Shown piece after piece: positions 1-7,066 of a DNA stretch of 16,529 bases (the stretch's first letter is position 1; each line of letters starts with the position of its first letter). The stretch comes from Candidatus Hestiella acidicharens (lineage in GTDB: Archaea; Thermoproteota; Thermoprotei_A; Sulfolobales; Acidilobaceae). The notes beneath the pieces were generated by a model. The model was given only the letters and a program-made list of their open reading frames with translations. It did no database searches and was not told where the DNA came from. The translations under genes were made by a program, and so were the position numbers. The DNA is taken from contig WAJZ01000049.1 in NCBI GenBank assembly GCA_015523575.1, positions 1 through 16,529 of the forward strand. The letters run 5' to 3'.

Positions 1-1
1 A

Positions 2-61
2 GCATATTCAATAGCTGTTGAAAGGGTAGTAAAGGCGATGAAGCTAAGGGGATGGATATAG
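2..61 (+). CDS. 3' end of an unidentified gene (partial, cut by the window edge)
   Basis: An open frame enters from the left edge and stops at TAG 59-61, giving about 19 residues that end in KAMKLRGWI. The piece is basic and could be the tail of a real protein. It is too short to assign, and by chance alone such a short open stretch is not rare. It lies directly upstream of the IS607 relic, so it could be a host gene end or another piece of mobile DNA. Confidence 0.25.
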   Translation, partial: AYSIAVERVVKAMKLRGWI

Positions 62-198
62 GCTTTTTATAACTTCAATTAATATTTTTATTCCAAATGG
101 GAGAATAATTGGCTATCATAGGGCAAGCTTTAGTTTTTACCGGCCAAATACAAATGCCTAACGAAACAGTTAAACACTTTATAGGCTAATATAATAAT

Positions 199-475
199 TG
201 ATGGACAAAAACAGAAATGATAAAAACGTTTGCTAAAGAAAGCGGTTTTAATGACATAGAAATACTTAAGGATATTGGTTCTGGATTGAAGGAAGATAGG
301 AAGGGCTTTCAAAAGTTATTAAAGATGGTCATGAATAGGAGACTTTCAAAAGTTATTATTGCTTCCAAGACAGGCTCACTAGGTTTGAAACCGTTAAGCT
401 ATTCTTTAATAGTTATGGAACAGAAATTATTGTAATAAATAAAGAGAGAAGAAAACCCTAAAAGAAGATATTGAA
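199..475 (+). pseudogene. tnpA: Decayed IS607-family serine recombinase (tnpA)
   Basis: This is a remnant of the small serine recombinase that moves IS607-type elements. In one frame (from about 202) the segment [19 protein letters not shown] followed by LKEDRKG matches the recombinase core downstream of the catalytic serine region. The match then jumps frame near 366: from 366 the reading [18 protein letters not shown] continues with TEIIVINKE and stops at 459-461. This is the expected family order (DRLTRFG, then a helix, then the EIVVVN strand). A further frame change near 455 gives KEDIE, as in the family's VEDL segment. The N-terminal helix-turn-helix and the catalytic-serine segment are missing or unreadable; FYRP at about 134-145 may be a trace of the start. 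With at least two frameshifts it cannot be functional. The tnpB tail that follows supports the IS607 assignment. Confidence 0.7.
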
Positions 476-488
476 TAACAATAAATAA

Positions 489-817
489 TTTCTCATTTTG
501 CAGAGGGAAGTTAATAAAGCTCCAAGGGGAAAAATAGTTAAATGCAAAAGGCGCGGGTTAACTCTCGATAGGCAACTATGCAGGGCAATAAACATATACC
601 TTAAGGTGTGTGGTTTTCCTCCTTTCCCTCCAAGCGCTTTCTACTAGCGGTTGATTAAATGATACGCCTGCGGAAGGCAAAAATGAGGAGGGGGAGCGGG
701 GTTATCATGAAAGGGGAGGAGGGTAATGACACCACGAACCTGATGATTCCCAAGGCTTTGGTAGGCGTAAGGTTATGAATGCCTATAAACACACCAAAGC
801 TGAACCCCTCTACTTAG
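489..817 (+). pseudogene. tnpB: Decayed tnpB (RNA-guided nuclease family) C-terminal tail of the IS607-type element
   Basis: An open frame from 489 to the TAG at 645-647 reads APRGKIVKCKRRGLTLDRQ, then AINIYLKVCGFPPFP. This is the characteristic C-terminal zinc-ribbon and last RuvC motif region of archaeal TnpB (CxxCGLTLDRQ, then an asparagine-containing INIYLRM helix). The second cysteine of the CxxC pair reads as Arg (codon 552-554), so the zinc site is broken. A second frame (about 683-817) reads NDTTNLMIPKALVGVRL, then a stop and NTPKLNPST; this could be the frameshifted distal tail, but that link is weaker. No N-terminal two thirds of TnpB exists here: only about 25 bases separate it from the tnpA remnant, so a large internal deletion has occurred. 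The product is not expected to work. Confidence 0.7.
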
Positions 818-958
818 TTTTGTCATAATATTTCAGATGCAAATCCCAATATCATAACCCTTCACTCAAGAGGAACAATACGCTTCAAGCAACATGATGA
901 AATAAAGTATATGTTGGATAAACACATAACATCAGCCTATCTCATTGGCTTAAAATGA
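818..958 (+). pseudogene. Unidentified coding remnant
   Basis: A frame without a credible start runs from 818 to TGA 956-958, about 46 codons. Its second half, TIRFKQHDEIKYMLDKHIT and then AYLIGLK, has protein-like composition with alternating charged and hydrophobic residues. I do not recognise the family. It lies just after the IS607 relic and may be host coding sequence interrupted or truncated by it, or part of another mobile element. It is not expected to be expressed as it stands. Confidence 0.3.
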
Positions 959-1002
959 ATAAAACGGCACTAAAAGACCTTAAATTTAATTAAATACAGA
1001 AA

Positions 1003-1068
1003 CTGCCCCTCGCAGACCCGTTGGTCTCCATAGCATGGCTCGGTGTTGAGCGCCAGTCATCGGGGCAT
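1003..1068 (+). ncRNA. Candidate structured RNA, GC-rich three-way-junction fold
   Basis: This 66-base stretch is about 64% G+C by hand count while its flanks are strongly A+T-rich. TGCCCC (1004-1009) can pair with GGGGCA (1062-1067). Inside this outer stem lie two further hairpins: AGACC-CGTT-GGTCT (about 1013-1026), and a stem around GGCTC-GGTGTT-GAGC (about 1037-1051). GC-rich islands in A+T-rich thermophile genomes are often RNA genes. No tRNA T-loop, kink-turn boxes or ACA box could be recognised, so the class is unknown and the strand is not determined (plus is given by convention). It lies about 100 bases upstream of the Sm-like gene. Confidence 0.35.
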
Positions 1069-1125
1069 GTTATATTGAGTACTAAGACCTTAAATAATTC
1101 ATTTAGCTAACAAAAGATCCAAAAG

Positions 1126-1169
1126 GTTTTAAAGAGTATATTGTAACACAATACGAGAGGAGATGAAAT
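1126..1169 (+). promoter_or_regulatory. Promoter and ribosome binding site of the Sm-like/L37e/peptidase operon
   Basis: A TATA-like box GTTTTAAAGA (1126-1135) lies about 35-44 bases before the ATG at 1170. This places transcription start near 1155-1160 by the usual archaeal spacing. GAGGAGATGA (1156-1165) fits a Shine-Dalgarno sequence, so the leader would be very short. The assignment rests on pattern and position only. Confidence 0.5.
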
Positions 1170-1406
1170 ATGGCTGAAAGCAACCTGCAGACCAATACGT
1201 TTAGGGTAATAAGCAACTACCTAAATACAAATGTGCTTGTTAAGATGAAGGGTAACAGAAAGGTAAAGGGGGTACTCACCAGCTTTGACCAACATCTAAA
1301 CTTAATATTAGATAAGGCAGAAGAAGTGGGAGAAAACTCCTCTAAGCCTATTGGACTTGTCCTTCTCAGGGGCGATAATGTAATAGCAATAAGTCCTGTG
1401 GGATGA
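1170..1406 (+). CDS. Archaeal Sm-like RNA-binding protein (LSm)
   Basis: This 78-residue protein is a full-length archaeal Sm/LSm protein. Such proteins form heptameric rings that bind U-rich RNA and act in RNA processing and turnover in the cytoplasm. The Sm1 motif is seen at about residues 22-52 ([19 protein letters not shown], followed by [11 protein letters not shown]). The Sm2 motif is [10 protein letters not shown] near residues 65-74, with the R-G-D-N signature that contacts RNA bases. The start is ATG 1170, preceded by GAGGAGATGA. Its stop codon is followed after four bases by the L37e start, and this pairing with L37e is widely conserved in archaea, which supports both the call and the operon. 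Confidence 0.95.
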   Translation: MAESNLQTNTFRVISNYLNTNVLVKMKGNRKVKGVLTSFDQHLNLILDKAEEVGENSSKPIGLVLLRGDNVIAISPVG

Positions 1407-1410
1407 TAAG

Positions 1411-1599
1411 ATGACAAAGGGAACAGCTTCCATGGGGCTTAAAGGAAGGGGGAAGACCCACATAGTGTGCAGGAGGTGTGGAAGGAGATCATTTAATGTT
1501 GCAAAGGGATATTGCGCGGCTTGTGGCTTCGGTAGGAGCAAGAGAATAAGGAGATACAGCTGGCAAAACAAGAAGGTAAACAGGGTTAGGATAGTTTAG
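1411..1599 (+). CDS. rpl37e: 50S ribosomal protein L37e
   Basis: This is a 62-residue, very basic zinc-binding protein of the large ribosomal subunit, of normal length for archaeal L37e. The N-terminal signature [19 protein letters not shown] is present. Two CxxC pairs (CRRC at residues 20-23 and CAAC at 35-38) form the zinc finger. The Arg/Lys-rich tail contacts 23S rRNA. GGATGA (1401-1406), which overlaps the upstream stop codon, may serve as its ribosome binding site, indicating translational coupling with the Sm-like gene. Confidence 0.97.
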   Translation: MTKGTASMGLKGRGKTHIVCRRCGRRSFNVAKGYCAACGFGRSKRIRRYSWQNKKVNRVRIV

Positions 1600-1609
1600 G
1601 CGACGTTTA

Positions 1610-2728
1610 ATGAATCCTAATTGGGATAATAACAGGAAGAAGGTCAAGGATTTAATGGAAAAGAAAGGTTTAGATGCGATAATCCTTACAGGCCAAGCCA
1701 ATATAATATATTCGACCGGGATAAGGGATCCAACGGAGGTTCTCATCCTCTCAAAGAACTGCCCAGACTACCTCCTAACTTCAAGCCTTGATTACTATAG
1801 GATGTTGAGCAGAACACCGAAAGACATCATAATAAAGGCATTCCACAGGCAGGGGGAGAAGGGGACAGAGCCACCAATACCTAAGGGTGATATCATCGAC
1901 GGTGGCATCCAAGAAGCCATTAAAAAGCTGCTATCAGAGTGTGGCGCAAAATATGGCTCTGACCTTGCTTGGAGCCTTTACCCTATAGGGAAATACCTTG
2001 TAGAGCTAGGCGTTATTGATATAAGCGATGAATTAGCAAAGGTAAGGGCAAAAAAGGATTCATGGGAGGTGGAACTCATAGAGGAATCCATAGGAGCTTC
2101 TGAAAAGGCACTAAGAGAATCCTTGGAAATGCTCGAGGAAAAACCAACAGAGAGGGAAGTAGAGGGAAAATTCTATTCCTCCCTAATGTCACAAGGGGCT
2201 TGGGGTGAATCTTTCCCAACAATAGTGGCATTTTATGAGAACACTGCCCTTCCACACTACAACCCTGGTAGCGTAATACTAGAGAGGCCTGGCCCTGTGC
2301 TTATAGACTTTGGGGCAAACATGAAAGGGTATATGAGCGATATGACCAGGTCATTATGGTTTGGGCCTGGCGGAAGGGAATACAAAAAGCTGATAGAGAC
2401 TGTGGAGGAGGCACAATCGCAAGCCATAGACATAATAGAACCTGGAATAGAAGCCTGGGTGCCAGACAACGCTTCTAGAAAGGTATTTGAGAGAGAAGGG
2501 ATCCTCAGGTATTTTAACCATGGACTTGGCCATGGCGTGGGAGTCGAGATACACGAAAGGCCTTATTTAAGGCCCAACGGAAATGAAGTGCTCGAAAAGG
2601 GGATGGTAGTAACAGTAGAACCTGGTATATATTACCCTGGGCTCTATGGTGTTAGGATAGAAGACATGGTATATATAACAGAAAGAAAGGCAAGGATTAT
2701 CACGAGGTTTTCAAGGATAATATACTAA
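1610..2728 (+). CDS. pepQ: Xaa-Pro peptidase, family M24B (prolidase type)
   Basis: This 372-residue cytoplasmic metallopeptidase of the pita-bread fold should cleave the bond before proline in dipeptides or short peptides. Residues 1-145 form the creatinase-like N-terminal domain. The catalytic domain follows, with all five dinuclear metal ligands visible: D233 in LIDFGA, D244 in YMSDMTRS, H308 in GLGHGVG, E337 in VTVEPGIYYPG and E351 in GVRIEDM. H216 (LPHYNPG) and H315 (EIHERP) are the usual extra active-site histidines. The length fits PepQ (about 350-370). It starts 10 bases after the L37e stop without a clear Shine-Dalgarno sequence, so co-transcription with the translation genes is likely. 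Whether it acts as dipeptidase or aminopeptidase P cannot be told from sequence alone, though the dipeptidase is the better fit by length. Confidence 0.92.
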   Translation: MNPNWDNNRKKVKDLMEKKGLDAIILTGQANIIYSTGIRDPTEVLILSKNCPDYLLTSSLDYYRMLSRTPKDIIIKAFHRQGEKGTEPPIPKGDIIDGGIQEAIKKLLSECGAKYGSDLAWSLYPIGKYLVELGVIDISDELAKVRAKKDSWEVELIEESIGASEKALRESLEMLEEKPTEREVEGKFYSSLMSQGAWGESFPTIVAFYENTALPHYNPGSVILERPGPVLIDFGANMKGYMSDMTRSLWFGPGGREYKKLIETVEEAQSQAIDIIEPGIEAWVPDNASRKVFEREGILRYFNHGLGHGVGVEIHERPYLRPNGNEVLEKGMVVTVEPGIYYPGLYGVRIEDMVYITERKARIITRFSRIIY

Positions 2729-2738
2729 CCTTGCTTTA

Positions 2739-3203
2739 TTACTTCCTAGTAGCATTTATGATTGCCCTAGTGTAGTTGTATTTCTTTATGTTGTGCCATT
2801 GGATGAGCATCAAAATCCCTGGAATAAGGTAAACTATCGTAACAATACCAACCACGACCTCTATAATTCCTATTACTAAGGCTGGGTTTTGGGCTTTTTC
2901 CGGTAAGTCATGGGAAAGCGGGAGATATACAAATGGAATGCTAAGCAGCGCTAAGGTTAAGTAAACTAGACCATAACCATAAAGCACATTAGATGCGAAA
3001 GATTTTAAGAATCCAGGAGTTATCCCGCTTATATTGTAATGATCTGTTTTTGTGATGTTACTAAGCTTTTGCGATACGATGCTATTGGGTATAGTGCTTA
3101 TTGCATAACCACCTAATATAACTATTATAGAAAGGAATATGGCTATTACTATTGATGCTATAGTATAACCCTTGCTCAAGCCTAGCGTGGTTTTGTCCTC
3201 CAT
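2739..3203 (-). CDS. Small multi-pass membrane protein, unknown function
   Basis: This 154-residue protein is not recognised as a member of a known family. Three hydrophobic segments are visible at about residues 13-36, 73-96 and 107-135; the last contains a PG and could be a re-entrant or kinked helix. The segment between the first two (about 37-72) is polar with two N-glycosylation sequons (N49IT, N57IS), suggesting it faces outward. The start is well supported: GGAGAGGTG lies just upstream of ATG 3203-3201. It converges on the peptidase gene with only 10 bases between the stops and has no partner on its own strand, so it is probably a single-gene unit. A real gene is likely from the clean open frame, the good ribosome binding site and the coherent topology. 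Confidence 0.7.
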   Translation of the reverse strand: MEDKTTLGLSKGYTIASIVIAIFLSIIVILGGYAISTIPNSIVSQKLSNITKTDHYNISGITPGFLKSFASNVLYGYGLVYLTLALLSIPFVYLPLSHDLPEKAQNPALVIGIIEVVVGIVTIVYLIPGILMLIQWHNIKKYNYTRAIINATRK

Positions 3204-3552
3204 AACACCTCTCCAAAAATAATTAACCTTAACAGGTATAAATCTCTTAAAAAAGGTTACTAAATGTTATGTAAATAAATTTCAAAAAAGAACTGGGTTT
3301 TTATTAAAGCCAAGTCCCGTTCTGCCTACCCGTTACTTTTGGCTAAAGTGTGAGCATCGTAATGGCTAAGGCTCCTCTCTTCTCGCCTTCATTAGAGACT
3401 CTCGGAGAAAACAAAAACCTACACGTTCAAGATCCTTAATACGCCACATCAATTCGGGCTTAACCTGCCCAGCACACCTGATACGGAGGGAAGAAAACCC
3501 TAACTTGCTTCTCTAATTAATAGAAAATATCTAAACCTTATGTTTTAATTAC
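3204..3552. other. Gene-free strip: promoter of the small membrane protein plus unassigned GC-richer sequence
   Basis: Bases 3204-3300 are A+T-rich and should hold the minus-strand promoter for the membrane protein. From about 3315 to 3500 composition shifts to higher G+C and short open frames appear on both strands, each broken by stops. One plus-strand piece (about 3406-3503) ends GLNLPSTPDTEGRKP before a stop; one minus-strand piece reads LMKARREEP before a stop. None matches a family I can name. It looks like eroded coding DNA, possibly an old mobile-element scar, but that is inference. No tRNA or clear RNA fold was recognised. Confidence 0.4.
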
Positions 3553-5028
3553 CTATGAAGCAGCTCCTTTTCCTTCTTTACCTTTAATACCGGAAACCAC
3601 CTTCGCATTATCTATAAGCTCTTGAATCTTAGACCTCATTTCACTTCTTAATGACAGTAACTCTGCCGCAGGTGAACCCCCTCCCTGTATAACCCCTACT
3701 AGGTGAGGACCAGCTACCCATAGTTGAAGTAGCCTAATAGCCCTCAACCTTTCCTCTGGCGTATAGGAGCTGTTACCTTTTATGGCAAGGGATACCTTTT
3801 CGCCAACCTTTATGTCTTTGATGGAAGGTGCATTAACGGTTATTCCACCACCTACGTCAGCTGCTGCCACTATAGCTTCCTTCAAATGCTCTATGGCATC
3901 TAGCTTAGCAATGTTTGCCAGCCTAAAGTTTGGTATGTACTCCCCGCTAGGATGCTTCCAGCCCTTGGCCATAGCTGCTATGCCGGAAGCATAAGCGGCT
4001 TCGCCGTGCCTCATAATGTCTAGCAACCTACCTTGGATGTAACTTGTGTTTAGCACACCATTAACGTCTGCAGCAAGGGCTGCAGACCCTAATATAGAAT
4101 CTGCAAACCCTGCCTTGCAAGCCCCTCCGCCTGCCCTGTGATGGGCAGCAAAGTATTCAACGAGCTTTCCAGTAAATTCATATTGGCCTTCCATAAACAC
4201 CCTTTCCTTAGGCACAAAGACGTCATCAAATATAACTATATAAGTACTCCTGTGGCCAAAGGGCGATGGATAGTCGGACTCACTTCCCATATCGCTTGAA
4301 ACCTTTTTCATGACATCCATAGGGTGCCACGCCGATATGAAGTAAATATTCTCTGTATCCGGTTTTATTGAAAATGCAACGGCATAGTCTTTTTCCAGCT
4401 CTTTCATCCCCTTAGTAGGTACTACCAAGAGCTCGTCTGCTAGGGCCGCGCCTGTAACGTGCATCTTCGCCCCCCTCACAACTATTCCATCCCTTCTTCT
4501 TTCAACGATACGAAGGTATGCCATCTCATTACCTTGCTCCAAAGGTCCTTTAGACCTGTCCCCTTTTGCATCAGTCATAGCTGTCTCAACTACTAGGTCT
4601 TTTGACTGTACTTCCTCGAGCCACTCTAAGAACCTCCTGTGATAATCAGTATTATATTTATTATCTATATCGAAGGTAGACGCAAACAACGCATTTATCC
4701 CATCATGACCAGTACAACGATAGTTGCAATTCGAGATACGGTAGTTTAGTATCCTTTGTGATTCTGCCCTTAGGAGCAGATCCTCTATACTCATTTCTAC
4801 ATTTACGAGCCTACTTACCTCTTCCCCTTTCCAATTCTTTGCTGTCAATATACCCCTATACTCTTCATTTAAGGCAAGCTCGTATGTCTTCAATATTACG
4901 TTAATAACCGGCTTTAGAACAGGGTTAGAAGTTACATCGTTTACCTTTTCTCCACCAACGTAAATATTAAGCCTATCCTGCCTTGCTCTTAACCTGTTTA
5001 AATATTCGCTTGGGGTACCTAACGCCAA
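3553..5028 (-). CDS. abfD: 4-hydroxybutyryl-CoA dehydratase / vinylacetyl-CoA isomerase
   Basis: This 491-residue flavin and [4Fe-4S] enzyme dehydrates 4-hydroxybutyryl-CoA to crotonyl-CoA by a ketyl-radical route. In Thermoproteota it is the key step of the hydroxybutyrate CO2-fixation cycles; in fermenters it serves GABA and succinate breakdown. The four cluster ligands known from the Clostridium enzyme are present: C101 and C105 (NCNYRCTGHDG), H297 and C304 (HHRAGGGACKAG). The Thr near residue 192 (MHVTG) and Lys305 also fit known active-site positions. The four-ligand set separates it from 4-hydroxyphenylacetate 3-hydroxylases. One oddity: the position of the Clostridium Tyr296 reads Gly301. 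Translation most likely begins at TTG 5028-5026, preceded six bases earlier by GGTGG; the first internal Met is far into the protein at residue 79. It lies 175 bases downstream of the urocanase gene on the same strand and has its own TATA-like element. Confidence 0.92.
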   Translation of the reverse strand: MALGTPSEYLNRLRARQDRLNIYVGGEKVNDVTSNPVLKPVINVILKTYELALNEEYRGILTAKNWKGEEVSRLVNVEMSIEDLLLRAESQRILNYRISNCNYRCTGHDGINALFASTFDIDNKYNTDYHRRFLEWLEEVQSKDLVVETAMTDAKGDRSKGPLEQGNEMAYLRIVERRRDGIVVRGAKMHVTGAALADELLVVPTKGMKELEKDYAVAFSIKPDTENIYFISAWHPMDVMKKVSSDMGSESDYPSPFGHRSTYIVIFDDVFVPKERVFMEGQYEFTGKLVEYFAAHHRAGGGACKAGFADSILGSAALAADVNGVLNTSYIQGRLLDIMRHGEAAYASGIAAMAKGWKHPSGEYIPNFRLANIAKLDAIEHLKEAIVAAADVGGGITVNAPSIKDIKVGEKVSLAIKGNSSYTPEERLRAIRLLQLWVAGPHLVGVIQGGGSPAAELLSLRSEMRSKIQELIDNAKVVSGIKGKEGKGAAS

Positions 5029-5063
5029 CGAAAACCACCAGTAGCTGTGTGCTAATAGAGGTT

Positions 5064-5073
5064 ATTATATTAA
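5064..5073 (-). promoter_or_regulatory. TATA-like box for the 4-hydroxybutyryl-CoA dehydratase gene
   Basis: Read on the minus strand, TTTAATATAA lies about 36-45 bases before the TTG start. With normal archaeal spacing this gives a short leader that still contains the GGTGG ribosome binding site. A second A+T-rich candidate lies near 5101-5112. This suggests independent transcription from the upstream urocanase gene. Confidence 0.45.
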
Positions 5074-5167
5074 ATGAGATGAGAAATAATTAATAAATTA
5101 AAATTTTATAAACGCTAAGTCGTTGTGCTGATACTACACTTACAAGCAAAATAAACATGATGTTATA

Positions 5168-5176
5168 GAAAAAAGG
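5168..5176 (-). terminator. Possible U-run terminator after the urocanase gene
   Basis: On the minus strand CCTTTTTTC occurs about 28 bases after the urocanase stop. Archaeal termination commonly occurs at such U-runs without a strong hairpin, and none is obvious here. Together with the TATA-like box further on, it argues against read-through into the next gene, though weakly. Confidence 0.35.
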
Positions 5177-5203
5177 TTCAATCATTATATCGGCATAGGA
5201 AAT

Positions 5204-7063
5204 CTATGTATTAAAAGGAGATCTATAGTTCCCCTTCCTCCTCTCGTATTCTTCTAAATCCTTTTTAACCCTATCATAGGTAAAATCAGAGATCCTTCCC
5301 TTACTTCTCGCCTCTTCTATAATCCTCTTGCTCTTCTCTTCGAGCATCGAAATTATTGGTATCCTTATGCCCTTTTCTCTAGCAACGCGTATTGATTTTG
5401 GATAGCCTGCATGTGCATGCCTTATAACCCCCATCCCTGGGTCGACCGTAAAGACCCTTAGTGCCTTTTTCTCAGCTAGCTGAGATCCATCGACAACCAT
5501 ACCAAAGCCCGTGTGAATAGCATAGCCTATACCAACCCCTCCGCCGTGGTGGAAGCAGGTCCAAGTAGCACCACTAGCCGTATTTAAGGCATAGTCAAGG
5601 ATAGGCCAATCACCTATTGCATCGCTTCCATCTATCATATTTTCTGTTTCTCTATATGGAGAGGCAACGCTCCCAGCATCGAGATGATCTCTTCCAAACC
5701 ATATTGGTCCGCTCAACTCTCCCTTTCTTACCATTTCGCTAACTACCTTCCCAAACAACGCCCTCTCTCCATAACCAAGGTATACAACTCTTGCAGGAAG
5801 CCCTTGGAAGTGTACATAATCATGGGCGGACTTTATCCACCTATACAACTTCTTGTTCCTCTCGAAAAATGTTATTAAAACGTCATCAAGCTTAAATATG
5901 TCCTTTTCGTTTCCAGTTAAACTTGTCCACCTAAAGGGTCCCCTTCCTTCTTCAAAGAGGGGTCTCATAAACTCCATTTGACCAGGTATCTTGAAGGCCT
6001 CCTTTACCCCTGCATCATAGGCCTGCTTCCTGAGGTTGTTTCCATATTCAAAGGTGACCGCGCCTCTAGCCATTAACTCTAGCATAAGCTGGACATGCTT
6101 TTTCATTGTTTCCTTTGACTTTACTATGTAGCCTTCTCTGTCCTCCTTCCTCAGCCTCTCGGCCTCCTCTACGCTCACGCCCTCAGGCACGTAAGATAGG
6201 GGATCGTGGGCGGGTGTTTGATCACTTAACAGGTCCGGCGTTATACCTTCCCTTACAAGGGTTCCAAGCAACTCGACAGCGTTTGCCTTCACCCCTATGC
6301 TGGTCGGTGTTTTGGACTTCTTTGCTTGCAAAGCCATGTCTATAGCCTTGTCTATGTCGTCTGTCCAAGTATCTAAGTAAGCAGTTTCTATCATCCTGTC
6401 TATCATCCTCTTATCTACATCAGCTATTAATGCAACCCCTCCAAGCATCTTTATTGCAAGTGGCTGTGCACCCCCCATGTTTCCAAGCCCGGCACTAACA
6501 ACAAACTTGCCTTCGAGACTCCCCCAATACCTCTCGGCCGCGGCCCCTATAGTTTCATAGGTTCCTTGCAATATTCCTTGAGTACCTATATATGCCCAGC
6601 ATCCAGCAGTCATCTGATGATAGCTTATTAGACCCATCTTTTCTAGCTCCCAAAAATATTCCCAATCAGCCCACTTCGGTACGAGCATGGCGTTACTCAT
6701 AACTACGCGTGGGGAGCCCTGGTAGAGCTTGAATATGCCCACTGGTTGACCACTCTGTATCACCAAGGTATCGTCGCTGTTCATAGTCAAAAGGGAATCA
6801 ACTATTGCCTCGAAATCATTCCATGACCTAGCAGCCTTACCGGTACCTCCATAAACTATAAGGTTCTTTGGATCCTTTGCAACCATGGGGTCTAAAACAT
6901 GGAAGAGCATCCTCAGAATTCCTTCTATCTGCCAATCCCTACTGTGTACATGGATTTCCTCCCCCTTTATCGCCTTTACTGTCTTCGTCTCCGGGTCATA
7001 ATAGCCTTCCGAGATAAGTTCCTCTATGGGCCTCCCCTTATAGTTCTGGTACAATTGAGACAC
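5204..7063 (-). CDS. hutU: Urocanate hydratase (urocanase)
   Basis: This 619-residue enzyme should convert urocanate to imidazolone-propionate with tightly bound NAD+ as electrophile, the second step of histidine degradation. Family marks: YGGTGKAARSW (71-81), QSGQPVGIF (103-111), the NAD-binding glycine motif SAGLGNMGGAQP (190-201), GRDHLDAGSVASPYRETE (457-474), and NTASGATW with HHGGGVGIG (494-513). The PROSITE urocanase motif FQGLPxRICW reads FQGLPARVVY here (419-428), so the cysteine linked to the active site in bacterial enzymes is Val427. The protein is longer than the usual 550-560 residues, largely through a charged helical C-terminal tail after about residue 570. The start could be GTG 7063 or TTG 7054; GAGGTG sits six bases before the TTG, matching other starts in this window, so a 616-residue form is quite possible. 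It diverges from the formimidoylglutamase-like gene. Confidence 0.93.
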   Translation of the reverse strand: MSQLYQNYKGRPIEELISEGYYDPETKTVKAIKGEEIHVHSRDWQIEGILRMLFHVLDPMVAKDPKNLIVYGGTGKAARSWNDFEAIVDSLLTMNSDDTLVIQSGQPVGIFKLYQGSPRVVMSNAMLVPKWADWEYFWELEKMGLISYHQMTAGCWAYIGTQGILQGTYETIGAAAERYWGSLEGKFVVSAGLGNMGGAQPLAIKMLGGVALIADVDKRMIDRMIETAYLDTWTDDIDKAIDMALQAKKSKTPTSIGVKANAVELLGTLVREGITPDLLSDQTPAHDPLSYVPEGVSVEEAERLRKEDREGYIVKSKETMKKHVQLMLELMARGAVTFEYGNNLRKQAYDAGVKEAFKIPGQMEFMRPLFEEGRGPFRWTSLTGNEKDIFKLDDVLITFFERNKKLYRWIKSAHDYVHFQGLPARVVYLGYGERALFGKVVSEMVRKGELSGPIWFGRDHLDAGSVASPYRETENMIDGSDAIGDWPILDYALNTASGATWTCFHHGGGVGIGYAIHTGFGMVVDGSQLAEKKALRVFTVDPGMGVIRHAHAGYPKSIRVAREKGIRIPIISMLEEKSKRIIEEARSKGRISDFTYDRVKKDLEEYERRKGNYRSPFNT

Positions 7064-7066
7064 CTC

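Noticed and set aside
725..800. Possible C/D box small RNA around TAATGACA, CTGATGA and CTGA
   Set aside because: The boxes are imperfect and badly spaced, and the stretch is better read as the frameshifted tail of tnpB.
3420..3440. GTTCAAGATCC considered as a tRNA T-loop
   Set aside because: No paired T-stem, anticodon arm or acceptor stem could be built around it.
448..3503. The 14-base word GAAGAAAACCCTAA at 448-461 and again at 3490-3503, considered as a mobile-element repeat
   Set aside because: A shared 14-mer is expected about once or less by chance in a window of this size with skewed composition, and similarity does not extend beyond the word.
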